The translations under genes and the position numbers were made by a program. Below the pieces are notes generated by a model. That model was given only the letters and a program-made list of their open reading frames with translations, was not told the DNA's origin and did no database searches. A stretch of DNA of 64,000 nt from positions 3,293,625 to 3,357,624 of the forward strand of contig NZ_CM001368.1 in NCBI RefSeq assembly GCF_000177215.2, read 5' to 3'. This document shows, piece after piece, positions 23,939 to 33,535 of this stretch. How positions within the stretch are numbered: position 1 is the stretch's first letter; each line of letters begins with the position of its first letter. This DNA comes from Solidesulfovibrio carbinoliphilus subsp. oakridgensis. GTDB taxonomy: Bacteria; Desulfobacterota; Desulfovibrionia; Desulfovibrionales; Desulfovibrionaceae.

Positions 23939-25396
23939 CTAGAACTGGAAGTAGATGAAAGGATTGTGGGTGCCGCTGGCGAGCGACATGGCGCAAAGGA
24001 CGAAGACCACGGGCATGAAGACAAGGCTTACCAAGGCCTCCAGGCCGTCGTCCAGGGCCGCCGGCCCGAGCCGCCTGGCCGCCAGGCGGCGCTCCCGCAG
24101 GCCCTTGATCCAGGGAACGAGCGGCGTGGCCCCAAGAACGGCGGCCACGAGCACGATCACGACCTTGGGGTTGAGAAACAGCCCCATGTGCCACTCCACG
24201 CCGGAGCCGTGGGCGAAACCGGCCATGGCCTTCAGGTAGGAAAGGGCCACCGGCAGGCTCTCGGCCCGGAAAAAGACCCAGGCCACCATCACCACCAGCA
24301 TGGTGTAGGCATGGGCGAGAAGCGGCGAGCCCTGGGTCAGGCGCTTGCCCAGGGGAAAGCGTTCGAGGACCGAGAAAAAGCCGTGGAACATGCCCCAGAT
24401 GACGAAGTTCCAGCTGGCCCCGTGCCACAGGCCGCACAGGAAAAAGACCATGACCAGGTTGAAGTACATCCGGGCCGTGCCGGCCCGGTTGCCGCCGAGC
24501 GGAATGTAGAGGTAGTCGCGAAACCAGGTGGAAAGCGAAATGTGCCAGCGCCGCCAGAACTCCTGGATGGAGCGGGAGACGTAGGGATAGTTGAAGTTCT
24601 CCATGAATTTGAACCCGAACATGTGGCCGAGGCCGATGGCCATGTCCGAGTAGCCGGAGAAGTCGAAATAGATCTGGAGCGTGTAGCAGACGATGCCGAA
24701 CCAGGCGATGGGCGTGGTCAGGTGCTCGGCCGGGATGGCGAAGATCTTGTCCGCCGGCAGGCCCACCACGTTGGCGATGAGGACCTTTTTGCCAAGGCCG
24801 ATGATGAACCGGTTGATGCCCTTGGAGAACCGCTCGATGCCCACGGTCCGGTGGGTGATCTGGGCGACGATGTCCTTGTAGCGGACGATGGGGCCGGCCA
24901 CGAGCTGGGGAAAGAGCGAAATGTAGAGGGCGGTGTTGGGCAGGGACATCTGGGGCGGCGTCTGGCGGCGGTAGATGTCCATGATATAGGAGATGCAGTG
25001 GAAGGTGAAAAAGGAGATGCCGATCGGCAGGTGCACCTGGCCGATGACCAGTTGCGGCAGGCCGAAATGGCCAAGGAGCAGGTTCAGGTTGGCCACCAGG
25101 AAGTTGGTGTACTTGAAGATGACGAGCAGGAGCAGGTTGAATGCGATGGCCACGGCCACCTGCCGCTTGGCGTCGCTGCGCTCGTGGGCCTTGTAGACCC
25201 AGATGCCGAGGAAATAGTTGGTGACGGTGGAGAGCAGCATGATGAGCACGTACTCGCCCTCGCCCCAGGTGTAGAAAAAAAGGCTCGCCGCGAGCAGGAT
25301 CCAGTTGCGCAGCCGTCCGAAAGAGATGCAAGCGAAATAGACCGCCAGGACGATGGGCAGGAAATAAAAAAGAAAGGAGGCGGAGCTGAATACCAT
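23939..25396 (-). CDS. MBOAT-family membrane O-acyltransferase, AlgI-like
   Basis: The protein has 485 aa if started at MVFSS (25396), the normal start of AlgI proteins. An in-frame ATG at 25453 would add 19 residues, and neither has a strong ribosome site. There are about 10-12 membrane segments. The MBOAT hallmarks are QEFWRRWHISLSTWFRDYLYIPLGGNR and the invariant His in LCGLWHGASWNF. It passes acetyl groups across the membrane to the AlgJ-like partner encoded directly downstream. Confidence 0.92.
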   Translation of the reverse strand: MVFSSASFLFYFLPIVLAVYFACISFGRLRNWILLAASLFFYTWGEGEYVLIMLLSTVTNYFLGIWVYKAHERSDAKRQVAVAIAFNLLLLVIFKYTNFLVANLNLLLGHFGLPQLVIGQVHLPIGISFFTFHCISYIMDIYRRQTPPQMSLPNTALYISLFPQLVAGPIVRYKDIVAQITHRTVGIERFSKGINRFIIGLGKKVLIANVVGLPADKIFAIPAEHLTTPIAWFGIVCYTLQIYFDFSGYSDMAIGLGHMFGFKFMENFNYPYVSRSIQEFWRRWHISLSTWFRDYLYIPLGGNRAGTARMYFNLVMVFFLCGLWHGASWNFVIWGMFHGFFSVLERFPLGKRLTQGSPLLAHAYTMLVVMVAWVFFRAESLPVALSYLKAMAGFAHGSGVEWHMGLFLNPKVVIVLVAAVLGATPLVPWIKGLRERRLAARRLGPAALDDGLEALVSLVFMPVVFVLCAMSLASGTHNPFIYFQF

Positions 25397-25585
25397 GATG
25401 GTGTGTGTCGGGTAGGGGTTTTCAATGCCTGGCGGCCAGGCGCCGGGCAGCATTGCCGGGGGGCGGCAATCGGCCCCGCCCGGGGTTTTGGTCGCAGGTG
25501 AACGCTCTTACTCAAGGAGCCCGGGTTTGACAACTCCCGGGGGCGGGGCCTTGCGTTGCCGCGAAATGCGGTTACAAGGAAAAAC

Positions 25586-26299
25586 ATGCTCTATGCCGCA
25601 CCCGCCGTACCGTCCGTGGAACACCTTCGCGACCTGCTGGCCCGACTCGGGCCGGAACGGATCTGGCGCCCGGTGCCGGGGCCCGACGGCGGCCTGCTGG
25701 CTCCGGGCGAGGGGCCGGATATGGACATGCTGGCCGGCTATGTCGGCGACCTGGATGTGGCCGGAAAATCCGTGGCCGATCTCGGCTGCAACCTGGGCTA
25801 TTTTTCCTTCATGACCCGGCGCATGGGCGCGACCCGGGTGGTCGGCTGCGACATCGATCCGGAAATCGTCCAGGTGGCGGGAGAGCTGGCCAAGGCCCAT
25901 GGCCTTGGCCGGGTGGAATTCCGGGCTGTCGATTTCCTGCGCGAGAAACCCGACATCCCCTGCGACATGGCCCTCTTGATCGATTTCATCGGCAGGCAGG
26001 GCATCGCCAAGGGCCGGCTGGCCGCCGTGGCGGCTGCGGCCGCGGCCTGGGGCCGGCGGGAGCTTTTTTTCACCCTGCGTCCGGTCTACCGCCTGGACGA
26101 CCTGCCCGTGGCCCCCGCCGTCCTCGACCGGCTCTACCCCGGGTCCGTGCACGACGGCCGGTTCCATCTGGCCGACACCCTGGCCGGCCTGCTCGGGCCC
26201 GGCTGGTCCATGCGCCAGCTCACCACCGGCCGGCTGTCCGGCGACGGCCGCGCCTCGCTCGCCAAGGCCGCCCTGCTGTTCACCCGAAACGACGCCTAG
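25586..26299 (+). CDS. SAM-dependent methyltransferase (class I)
   Basis: The protein has 237 aa, AAGGA 5 nt before ATG 25586. Motif I VADLGCNLGYFSF (~59-71), then VVGCDIDPEIVQVA (acidic residue binding the ribose) and RAVDFLREKPDIPCDMALLIDF (motifs II-III). The opening resembles the tRNA-wobble-modification-type DUF1698/class I methyltransferases (E(R)IWRPVPGPDG). The substrate is unknown. It diverges from the AlgI gene and stands alone. Confidence 0.82.
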   Translation: MLYAAPAVPSVEHLRDLLARLGPERIWRPVPGPDGGLLAPGEGPDMDMLAGYVGDLDVAGKSVADLGCNLGYFSFMTRRMGATRVVGCDIDPEIVQVAGELAKAHGLGRVEFRAVDFLREKPDIPCDMALLIDFIGRQGIAKGRLAAVAAAAAAWGRRELFFTLRPVYRLDDLPVAPAVLDRLYPGSVHDGRFHLADTLAGLLGPGWSMRQLTTGRLSGDGRASLAKAALLFTRNDA

Positions 26300-26327
26300 G
26301 GCCCCGGGACATTTCCCTTCTCCCTTT

Positions 26328-26372
26328 CAGGGGGTCCGGGGGGTGTGCAACCGGGCCGCCGGAGGCATCTCC
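26328..26372 (-). repeat. Intergenic palindromic repeat, copy 4
   Basis: GGGGGTCCGGGGGGT followed by GGCCGCCGGAGGCATC. It lies between the convergent methyltransferase and FliD-like genes. Confidence 0.75.
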
Positions 26373-26409
26373 CCCTTCCACCCTTCCACCCTCGCCCTTC
26401 GCCCTTCGT

Positions 26410-28509
26410 CTACCCCTCCAAATCGACCAGCCAATTGCGCCGTTCCAGATCAGACGCCGTCCGGCGCGGGGCGACGCGGCTAAGGTGCGTGGTTTCGGGC
26501 GTGAGAAAGCTGCCCGCCCCGGCCGCCTTGGCCGTGGCCACGACGCCTTTCCAGGCCGGGATAAGGCTGGATGGCGCGCCGACGAGGGTGTGGCGGGCGC
26601 CCTGGCCGTCGGCGTAGAGCGACCGCCAGAGGGTGTCGGTGGCGATCCAGAGCCGGCCGGCGGAGCGGGTCCTGGCAAAGCCGAGGGCGGCCAGGCCGGA
26701 CCAGTTGCCGGTGACGGGCCGTTCGAGGCCGTCGGCCAGGGCGCCGGTGAAAAAGCCGGCGTTGGCGTCCAAGTATTTACGCAGGTCGTTGTAGGCGTCG
26801 ACCACGGCGGTCAGGCGCGACTCCACGGCGTCCATGGCCCGGGTGACGGACAGGGGCAGGGTCTGACCGGTGTCGGCCCTGGCCGTGACGACCACACGAC
26901 CGGAAGCCAGGGCATAGGCGTTATTTTCCGAGGCGAGCGGCTGGTTGTCGATGGTCAGGCGGCCGTCCTGGCCGGGCAGCTTGGCGTCCAGGCCGAGGGA
27001 GGCAAGGAGGCCGGTCGCGCCGTCAGCCAGGGTCAGGGACTCGCCGAGGCGGCGGTTACGCAGCAGCAGGTCGGCGGTCACGCCCCGGTGGGACAGACGC
27101 CGGCCGGGGACGTTGGTGGCCGGGATGGCGGCGTGGCGGGTGGCGGCGTCCACCCGGCCGGTGGCCAGGGCGACCGTACGGGCCAGGTTGCCGAGGACAT
27201 CCTCTGCGGTGTCGCCCGCGGCCACGGCCACGGACAGGACCGTGCCGCGAAGGGGGGTGGTCAGGCCAAGGGCCGCCAGGATGCCGCCCTGGCCGTCGGT
27301 GAGGGCCAGGACCTCGCCTGCGGCGCCGGCCTGGGTGGCGACGGTCAGGACGCGGCCGGCCACGGAGGCGGCGCCGGTGGCGGCGGGCATGGCGGCCGCG
27401 CTGGTCCGGGCCGCCACCCCGGGCAGGGAGAAGCTCGGGGCCGCGACCAGGACCGTGGACGTGCCGTCCGGGGACCAGGTGGAGGTCGGGGTGGCGTTTA
27501 TCTGGCCGGCCACGGCGTTTTGCACGTCGCCCCAGGTCCAGCCGGCCTTGACCGTGACGGACAGGCTGCGCCTGTTGCCGCCGAGCGCGAGGCCGAAGGT
27601 GTAGGTCTTCGGGGCAAGCGTGGTGGCGGCGTCGGGGTCGAAAACCGTGGACACGTAGGACGTGGGCTGTGCGCCCGAGCCCACGGCCAGGGCAAAGGTG
27701 TGCAGGCCCGTGGCCAAGCCGGTCGTAGCGTTCGGATCGTAGCCCGTGGAGTGGAGGAAGGCGGGCGCCGCCAGCCGCTCGACCCCGGCCTGGACCGTGC
27801 CGAGCGGAGCCGGGGCGGCGACGTCGGGCACGGCCTTGATCCCCAGGCGGGAGACGAGGTCGCCGGAGACGTCGGCCAGGGCCACGTCCTGCTCGCGGCG
27901 CAGCGGATTGACGGACAGGGCCAGGACCGTGCCCACGGCCGCCAGGGACGGGTCCAGGGTGAAAGGCTTTTGCTGGCGCGTGACGTCGGCCCGCACGCTC
28001 AGGTTGGCGGAATCGTTGACGGCCTCGGCCACCTTGCCAAGCACCTGCCCCCAGGTGTCCCTGGCGCCGACGGTGACGGAAAATGTGCCGGCGGACGGCC
28101 CCTGGTCCAGGCGCAAGGCGTAGTCTCCGGCCGGGATGCCCGAGGCGGCCAGGGCGCTTTTGCCGTTGGAGAAGAATTTGAAGGGATTGACGGCCTGGCC
28201 CGAAGGCAGGGCCACGCCGGACACGCTTGCGTCGAGCCCGGGACTGGCGACCACCAGCCGGGCCGCGGACCAGGGAGTGTTCCCGGCCGGCCAGGCGAAG
28301 CGGGACAGGGCGTTTTCGAAGCGGCCAAGCCGCGAGGCCAGGCCGGCGGTCAGGCCATCGACGGCGGCCTGGTTTCCCGGCGGGGCGTCTCCCCCGCCGA
28401 CCGTGATGCCCGGGGCCCGGGCCAGCGGAACGGGCGCGGCCTCGGCGACCGTCTCACCCTTGGCCAGCCTCAGGCTGGTGAAGTAGATGTCGCTTATGCC
28501 CCCGGCCAT
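26410..28509 (-). CDS. FliD-like flagellar filament/cap protein with flagellin-IN repeats
   Basis: The protein has 699 aa from ATG 28509 (MAGGISDIYFTSLRLAKGE, GGGGAA upstream). This start overlaps the truA 3' end by 56 nt. The sequence is low in Cys and rich in Ala/Thr/Val. At least two flagellin hook IN-type motifs are present (GTFSVTVGARDTWGQVLGKVAEAVN and RSLSVTVKAGWTWGDVQNAVAGQIN). The later SRLTAVVDAYNDLRKYLDANAGFF resembles the FliD C-terminal coiled coil. It is the last gene of a fliJ-motE-truA group, supporting a flagellar surface role. It could be a second, divergent FliD rather than the main cap. Confidence 0.7.
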   Translation of the reverse strand: MAGGISDIYFTSLRLAKGETVAEAAPVPLARAPGITVGGGDAPPGNQAAVDGLTAGLASRLGRFENALSRFAWPAGNTPWSAARLVVASPGLDASVSGVALPSGQAVNPFKFFSNGKSALAASGIPAGDYALRLDQGPSAGTFSVTVGARDTWGQVLGKVAEAVNDSANLSVRADVTRQQKPFTLDPSLAAVGTVLALSVNPLRREQDVALADVSGDLVSRLGIKAVPDVAAPAPLGTVQAGVERLAAPAFLHSTGYDPNATTGLATGLHTFALAVGSGAQPTSYVSTVFDPDAATTLAPKTYTFGLALGGNRRSLSVTVKAGWTWGDVQNAVAGQINATPTSTWSPDGTSTVLVAAPSFSLPGVAARTSAAAMPAATGAASVAGRVLTVATQAGAAGEVLALTDGQGGILAALGLTTPLRGTVLSVAVAAGDTAEDVLGNLARTVALATGRVDAATRHAAIPATNVPGRRLSHRGVTADLLLRNRRLGESLTLADGATGLLASLGLDAKLPGQDGRLTIDNQPLASENNAYALASGRVVVTARADTGQTLPLSVTRAMDAVESRLTAVVDAYNDLRKYLDANAGFFTGALADGLERPVTGNWSGLAALGFARTRSAGRLWIATDTLWRSLYADGQGARHTLVGAPSSLIPAWKGVVATAKAAGAGSFLTPETTHLSRVAPRRTASDLERRNWLVDLEG

Positions 28510-29266
28510 GTTCCCCGTACTCCACGACGACGAGGCAAAGGCCGCTTGCCGGCGCGGTCTGCGGCGCAAGCCTTCTCTGCCCCTGCGTCAGTACGGATCG
28601 GATGTCTTCGGGAGAAACTTTACCGCGCCCCACGGCCACCAGCGCGCCCATCAGGTTTCGCACCATCTGCTTGAGAAATCCCTCGGCGTGAAACCGCCAG
28701 ACCATCTCCGGGCCCCCTGTCGCAAGGCGCGTGACGCCGTGGACCAGCCGCGTCGTGGTTTTGACGTCCGAGCCGGCGTTCTGGAAGGCGGCGAAATCGT
28801 GGAAGCCGGCGAAACAGGCGGCGCAGGCGTCCATGGCCGCCACGTCGAGCCGGCCGTAACGGCCGACATCCCAGACGTAGGGCCGCCGCCAGGGCAGGAC
28901 ATGGCCCGGTTCGGTCCACAGCGTGTAGTGGTAGACCTTGCCCGTGGCGCAGAACCGGGCGTGGAACCCGTCTGGCACAAGCTCGGCCCCGGCCACGGAC
29001 ATGTCGGCCGGAAGCAGGGCGTTGAGCGCCTTTTGCCAGGGGATGGCGGCCCGCCCTTCCGGCACGTCGACATGGGCCACCTGGGCCATGGCGTGGACCC
29101 CGGAGTCGGTGCGGCCCGCGCCGAAGATCCGGACCGGCTCCCCGCACAGGGTGGCCAACGCCTCTTCCAGGCAGCCCTGGACCGTGCGCCCCCGGCCCGG
29201 GGCCTGGAGCTGCCAGCCGGCAAAGGCCGTGCCGTCGTAGGCGAGCGTCAGGCGCAGGCGCGGCAT
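28454..29266 (-). CDS. truA: tRNA pseudouridine(38-40) synthase TruA
   Basis: The protein has 270 aa. LRLTLAYDGTAFAGWQLQ is the TruA opening and AGRTDSGVHAMAQVAHVD holds the catalytic Asp (GRTDxGVHA). YHYTLW, FAAFQNAGSDVKTTTR and FLKQMVRNLMGALVAVGRGK are further conserved motifs. The enzyme converts U38-U40 of the tRNA anticodon arm to pseudouridine. Its 3' end overlaps the FliD-like start by 56 nt; the last residues (EHGRGHKRHLLHQPEAGQG) are an extension beyond the family core. Confidence 0.97.
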   Translation of the reverse strand: MPRLRLTLAYDGTAFAGWQLQAPGRGRTVQGCLEEALATLCGEPVRIFGAGRTDSGVHAMAQVAHVDVPEGRAAIPWQKALNALLPADMSVAGAELVPDGFHARFCATGKVYHYTLWTEPGHVLPWRRPYVWDVGRYGRLDVAAMDACAACFAGFHDFAAFQNAGSDVKTTTRLVHGVTRLATGGPEMVWRFHAEGFLKQMVRNLMGALVAVGRGKVSPEDIRSVLTQGQRRLAPQTAPASGLCLVVVEYGEHGRGHKRHLLHQPEAGQG

Positions 29267-29333
29267 GGGCGGGAGGCGGCGGGTTCGCCGGCCAGGGCCG
29301 GGACGCGGCGGACCGGTCGACGATTTGCCGCCA

Positions 29334-30083
29334 CTACATCTCCTCCGGCGCGCCGTCCGTGGGCGGCAGCTGCATCTTGGTCAGCATCTCGGTCAGGCCG
29401 GCCGCCTTCTTGGCTTCCATGTTGTTCAGCACCTCGCCGGCGCCACGGCCGCGCATGCCTGCCAGAATTTTGACTGCGATGTTGTTGTCCAGGGTCTCCA
29501 GGACCTTGGCCGCCTGCTTGGCGTTCATGTTGGAATAGACGTCGATCAGGTGCTTGAGCTTCTGGTCCTTGACGCCCTTGGCCTCTTCCAACATGGCCTT
29601 GATACTGGTTTCCATCTCCTTGAGCTTGGCGACGCGGGCGCTCAGGTCGGCTTGCAGGGTGTTTAAGGCCTGCTCCCGCTGGTCCAGTTCGTCCTGGCGC
29701 TTGAGCAGGGCCTGGGCGTCGGGCGTGGCGGCGGCCGTCTTGGCGGCCGGAGCCGGGGCGGCCGGCTGGGGCGCGGCCGGAGCCTGCTGGGCCAGGGCCG
29801 GAGTCGGGCCGGGGAGGGGTGCTGGTACGAACCGGGCCACGCTCGGCGCCGGCGGATCGGGCAGCAACAGGTCGAGGCCCATGAAGACCAGGATGCCGAG
29901 CTTCAGGGCCGCGATCATGACAAAGACGCCAAGGACCTTGGTGGCGCGCGGGGCGATTTTCGCGCCCAGCCGCTCCAGGGCCAGAAGCCAGCGCGAAGGG
30001 GCGTCAGACGACCGGCGGAACGTAGCGGACCGAAGCCATTTCGTCGTTTTCCTTTTGCTCGGCGATGTTTTCTTCGAGGGCAT
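29334..30083 (-). CDS. MotE-like flagellar protein (MgtE-N domain)
   Basis: The protein has 249 aa from ATG 30083, overlapping fliJ by 80 nt. No better start is visible inside the non-overlapping part. A basic N-terminus is followed by one membrane segment (VLGVFVMIAALKLGILVFMGLDLLL, ~50-75), a Pro/Ala-rich linker, a coiled coil (~125-175) and the MgtE intracellular N-like domain KHLIDVYSNMNAKQAAKVLETLDNNIAVKILAGM. This is the MotE arrangement, a periplasmic stator-associated chaperone for MotC in other bacteria. Position after fliJ supports a motor role. Confidence 0.82.
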   Translation of the reverse strand: MPSKKTSPSKRKTTKWLRSATFRRSSDAPSRWLLALERLGAKIAPRATKVLGVFVMIAALKLGILVFMGLDLLLPDPPAPSVARFVPAPLPGPTPALAQQAPAAPQPAAPAPAAKTAAATPDAQALLKRQDELDQREQALNTLQADLSARVAKLKEMETSIKAMLEEAKGVKDQKLKHLIDVYSNMNAKQAAKVLETLDNNIAVKILAGMRGRGAGEVLNNMEAKKAAGLTEMLTKMQLPPTDGAPEEM

Positions 30084-30447
30084 GGCGTCTGGCCTTGTTG
30101 GTTTTGAGTTTGTCGAGGAGCTTTCTGTCCTTGGAGCGCGAGACCGCCAGCACCCGGCACCGTTCGCGAACCTCGGCCAGTTCGTCGAGCTTCGCGTGGC
30201 CGGCCCGGATGTCGAACACCAGCCGCTCCCGGTAGGCCCGCCAGAGGTAGAAATCCAGGGGCGCGGGGTTCTTTTTCTGGGTCATGGAGGCGTCGCGGGA
30301 GGCCAGCTCGTTTTCCAGCCGGGCCACTTCCCGGGCCTGGAGCTGGTGGGCGGCAATGGCCTTGCCGAGCTCCATCCTGGCCCGCTCCTCAAGCTGGGCC
30401 CGAATGTCCAGGACGCGCTCGAGATTGAAACGAAACGGCTTTGCCAT
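30004..30447 (-). CDS. fliJ: Flagellar export protein FliJ
   Basis: The protein has 147 aa. It opens KPFRFNLERVLDIRAQLEERARMELGKAIA and is almost entirely charged coiled coil, as in FliJ, the soluble stalk of the flagellar type III export ATPase. The length matches the family (about 145 aa). It is the first gene of the minus-strand group continuing to motE, truA and the FliD-like gene. A ribosome site is not obvious. Confidence 0.88.
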   Translation of the reverse strand: MAKPFRFNLERVLDIRAQLEERARMELGKAIAAHQLQAREVARLENELASRDASMTQKKNPAPLDFYLWRAYRERLVFDIRAGHAKLDELAEVRERCRVLAVSRSKDRKLLDKLKTNKARRHALEENIAEQKENDEMASVRYVPPVV

Positions 30448-30520
30448 GAGTGCCTTCTACCTGCGGCGCGCCGCGCCAGTTTTCCGTCGGTGGTGGTCCT
30501 CGAAGCAAAACCCGGGCCAC

Positions 30521-30578
30521 CTTTCTCCCTTTCGGGGGGTCCGGGGGGAATGATTCCCCCCGGCCGCCGGAGGCATCC
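30521..30578 (-). repeat. Intergenic palindromic repeat, copy 5
   Basis: GGGGGGTCCGGGGGGAATG, its complement ATTCCCCCC, then GGCCGCCGGAGGCATC. It lies immediately downstream of the paaK stop and upstream of fliJ. Confidence 0.8.
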
Positions 30579-30595
30579 TCTCTCTTCCCCTCCCG

Positions 30596-31903
30596 CTACA
30601 GTCCCCGGCGGTCCACGACGCGGATGGTCTTGCCTTCCTGGCCCCGGGCGAGGCTGCCGGGCTCGACCAGGCGCACGCCGATGCCGACGCCGAGTTCGGA
30701 GGCCAGCCGGCGTTCGAGCTTTTCCAGAAGCGCCTGATGCTCGGACACCCGGTCAAAAAGAAGGGCCTCGGTAGGCTCGACTTCGAGCAGGGCCTCGTCG
30801 AGCGCTCCCCGGCGGTGGAGCACGATGCGGTAGTTGGGGGTGGTGCCCTCGACTTCAAGGAGGAGCGCCTCGACCCGGGACGGGAAAACGTTCACTCCCC
30901 GTATAATGAGCATGTCGTCCGTGCGGCCGACGATGCGGCCGATACGGCGCATGGTGCGGCCGCAGGGGCAGGGGCCGGGCAGGATGCGGGTGATGTCGCC
31001 GGTGCGGAAGCGGATCATGGGAAAGGCTTCCTTGGTCAGCGTGGTGACGACCAGCTCCCCCTCCTCGCCGTCGGGAAGGCGCTCGCCCGTGGCCGGGTCC
31101 ACGATCTCGATCAGAAAATGGTCCTCGCTCACATGCATGCCGGCCTGCTCCAGGCACTCGCCGGCCACGCCCGGGCCCATGATTTCGGAGAGGCCGTAGT
31201 TGTCGGTGGCCGTGAGCTTCAGGCGGTCCTCTATGGCCGCGCGCATGGCCTCGGTCCAGGTCTCGGCCCCGAACAGGCCGTAGCGCAGGGAAAGCGAATT
31301 GACGTTGACGTCCATGGCGCACAGCGTCTCGGCCAGGTGCAGGGCGTAGCTCGGCGTGGCCACGAAGACCGAGGTCCGGTAGTCCTGCATGATGGCCACC
31401 TGCCGGCGCGTGCCGCCGCTACTGGCCGGGATGACGGCCGCGCCCACGGTCTCGGCCCCGTAGTGGAAGCCCATGCCGCCGGTGAAAAGCCCGTAGCCGA
31501 GCGCGATCTGCACCACGTCGTCCTGGCCGGCTCCGGCCGCGACCAGGACCCGGGCCACCAGCCGCGACCAGGTTTTGATGTCGTTTCGGGTGTAGCCGGC
31601 CACCACCGGCTTGCCCGAGGTGCCGGACGAGGCGTGGAGCCTGACCACCTCACGAAGGGGCACGGCGAAAAGGCCGTACGGGTAGGCCTCGCGCAGGTCG
31701 GCCTTGGTGGTGAAGGGCAGGTGGCGGACATCGGCCAGATCGGCGAAGGTGTCCGGGTCGATGCCCTGCTCGGCGAACCGGCGGCGGTAGAGAGGCACGT
31801 TTCGGGCCACGCGATTGAGCGTGGCCTGCAACCGCTCCAACTGCAGCTGGGCCAGATCGCCCCGGTCCATGGCCTCGAATTGCGGCTCGAAACATTCGCG
31901 CAT
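30596..31903 (-). CDS. paaK: Phenylacetate-CoA ligase family protein
   Basis: The protein has 435 aa, AAAGGA before the ATG. Adenylate-forming signatures: HASSGTSGKPVVAGYT (P-loop, ~91-106), NYGLSEIMGPGVAGEC (~236-251), FRTGDITRI and RRIGRIVGRTDDMLIIRGVNVFPS, then the C-terminal Lys region GQEGKTIRVVDRR. The enzyme makes aryl-CoA (phenylacetyl- or indoleacetyl-CoA) from acid, ATP and CoA. It is the distal gene after livF in the same direction, ~120 nt away. In anaerobes this pairing suggests uptake and oxidation of aromatic or branched amino acids; the ligand is not defined. Confidence 0.93.
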   Translation of the reverse strand: MRECFEPQFEAMDRGDLAQLQLERLQATLNRVARNVPLYRRRFAEQGIDPDTFADLADVRHLPFTTKADLREAYPYGLFAVPLREVVRLHASSGTSGKPVVAGYTRNDIKTWSRLVARVLVAAGAGQDDVVQIALGYGLFTGGMGFHYGAETVGAAVIPASSGGTRRQVAIMQDYRTSVFVATPSYALHLAETLCAMDVNVNSLSLRYGLFGAETWTEAMRAAIEDRLKLTATDNYGLSEIMGPGVAGECLEQAGMHVSEDHFLIEIVDPATGERLPDGEEGELVVTTLTKEAFPMIRFRTGDITRILPGPCPCGRTMRRIGRIVGRTDDMLIIRGVNVFPSRVEALLLEVEGTTPNYRIVLHRRGALDEALLEVEPTEALLFDRVSEHQALLEKLERRLASELGVGIGVRLVEPGSLARGQEGKTIRVVDRRGL

Positions 31904-31924
31904 GGTCAGGTCCTTTGGGGGAAA

Positions 31925-32020
31925 GAAGATGCCTCCGGCGGCCAGGAGAGGCTCTGCCTCTCCTGGACCTCTCCGCCGGGGGGGATCATCCCCCCCGGAC
32001 CCCCTGGAAGGGGGGAAAGG
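31925..32020. repeat. Intergenic palindromic repeat, composite copy 6
   Basis: GATGCCTCCGGCGGCC, an AGGAGAGGC/GCCTCTCCT hairpin, GGGGGGGATGATCCCCCCC-type palindrome and GGACCCCCTGG. It fills the gap between livF and paaK, so it sits inside the operon and may attenuate paaK. Confidence 0.8.
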
Positions 32021-32021
32021 A

Positions 32022-32741
<720 letters not shown>

Positions 32742-32758
32742 AATTCGGGTGCCTCCGC

Positions 32759-33535
32759 CTACTCGTCCTCGCCCAGATAGGCCTTCACGACCTCGTCGTT
32801 GGCCTGCACTTCCTCGGGCGTGCCCGAGGCCAGGGGATGGCCGAAGTGGAGCACGGTGATGTGGTCGCTGACGTTCATGACGAGGTCCATGTCGTGCTCG
32901 ACGAGGCCGACGGTGACGTGGAGCCTGTCGCGGACGGCGGCGATGAGGTCGCCGAGCCGGGCCGTCTCCTTGGAATTGAGGCCGGCGGCCGGTTCGTCGA
33001 GGAGCAGCAGCTTCGGTTCGGCGGCCAGGGCCCGGGCCATTTCGAGGAGCCGCTGCCGGCCGTAGGGCAGCTCGCCGGCCGGCGTGTCGCGCTCGTCGGC
33101 CAGGCCCACGAAGTCGAGCCGGGCCAGGGCCTCCTCGCGGCAGACCCGCTCGGCCCGGCGAAAGCCCGGGGTGCGCAGCAGGCTCGCGGCCGTGGAATAG
33201 CGGGTCAGGGCGTGGCGGCCGGCCATGACGTTTTCGAGCACGGTCATGGAGGTGAAAACCTCGAGGTTCTGAAAGGTCCGGACCACCCCGGCGGCGGCCC
33301 GCTGGTGGGGCGGCAGGGTGCCGATGTCCTGGCCGGCGAGGCGGATGTGGCCGGAGGTCAGGGCGACCATGCCGGTGATGGCGTTCAGCATAGTGGTCTT
33401 GCCGGCGCCGTTTGGGCCGATGAGCGAGGTGACCGTCCCAGGCCGGATGCTGAAATCGGCCTCGGTCAGGGCGTGGATGCCGCCGAAACGGACGGTGGCG
33501 GCCGCGACGTCGAGGAGCGGGGTGTCAGCCGTCAT
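32759..33535 (-). CDS. livG: Branched-chain amino-acid-type ABC transporter ATPase LivG
   Basis: The protein has 258 aa. Walker A GPNGAGKTT, the Q-loop VVRTFQNLEVFTSMTVLENVM, signature PYGRQRLLEMARALAAEP (LSYG variant typical of LivG), Walker B LLLLDEPAAGLNSKE and LVEHDMDLVMNVSDHITVLHFG. Its start overlaps the end of livM by 11 nt. Confidence 0.95.
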   Translation of the reverse strand: MTADTPLLDVAAATVRFGGIHALTEADFSIRPGTVTSLIGPNGAGKTTMLNAITGMVALTSGHIRLAGQDIGTLPPHQRAAAGVVRTFQNLEVFTSMTVLENVMAGRHALTRYSTAASLLRTPGFRRAERVCREEALARLDFVGLADERDTPAGELPYGRQRLLEMARALAAEPKLLLLDEPAAGLNSKETARLGDLIAAVRDRLHVTVGLVEHDMDLVMNVSDHITVLHFGHPLASGTPEEVQANDEVVKAYLGEDE

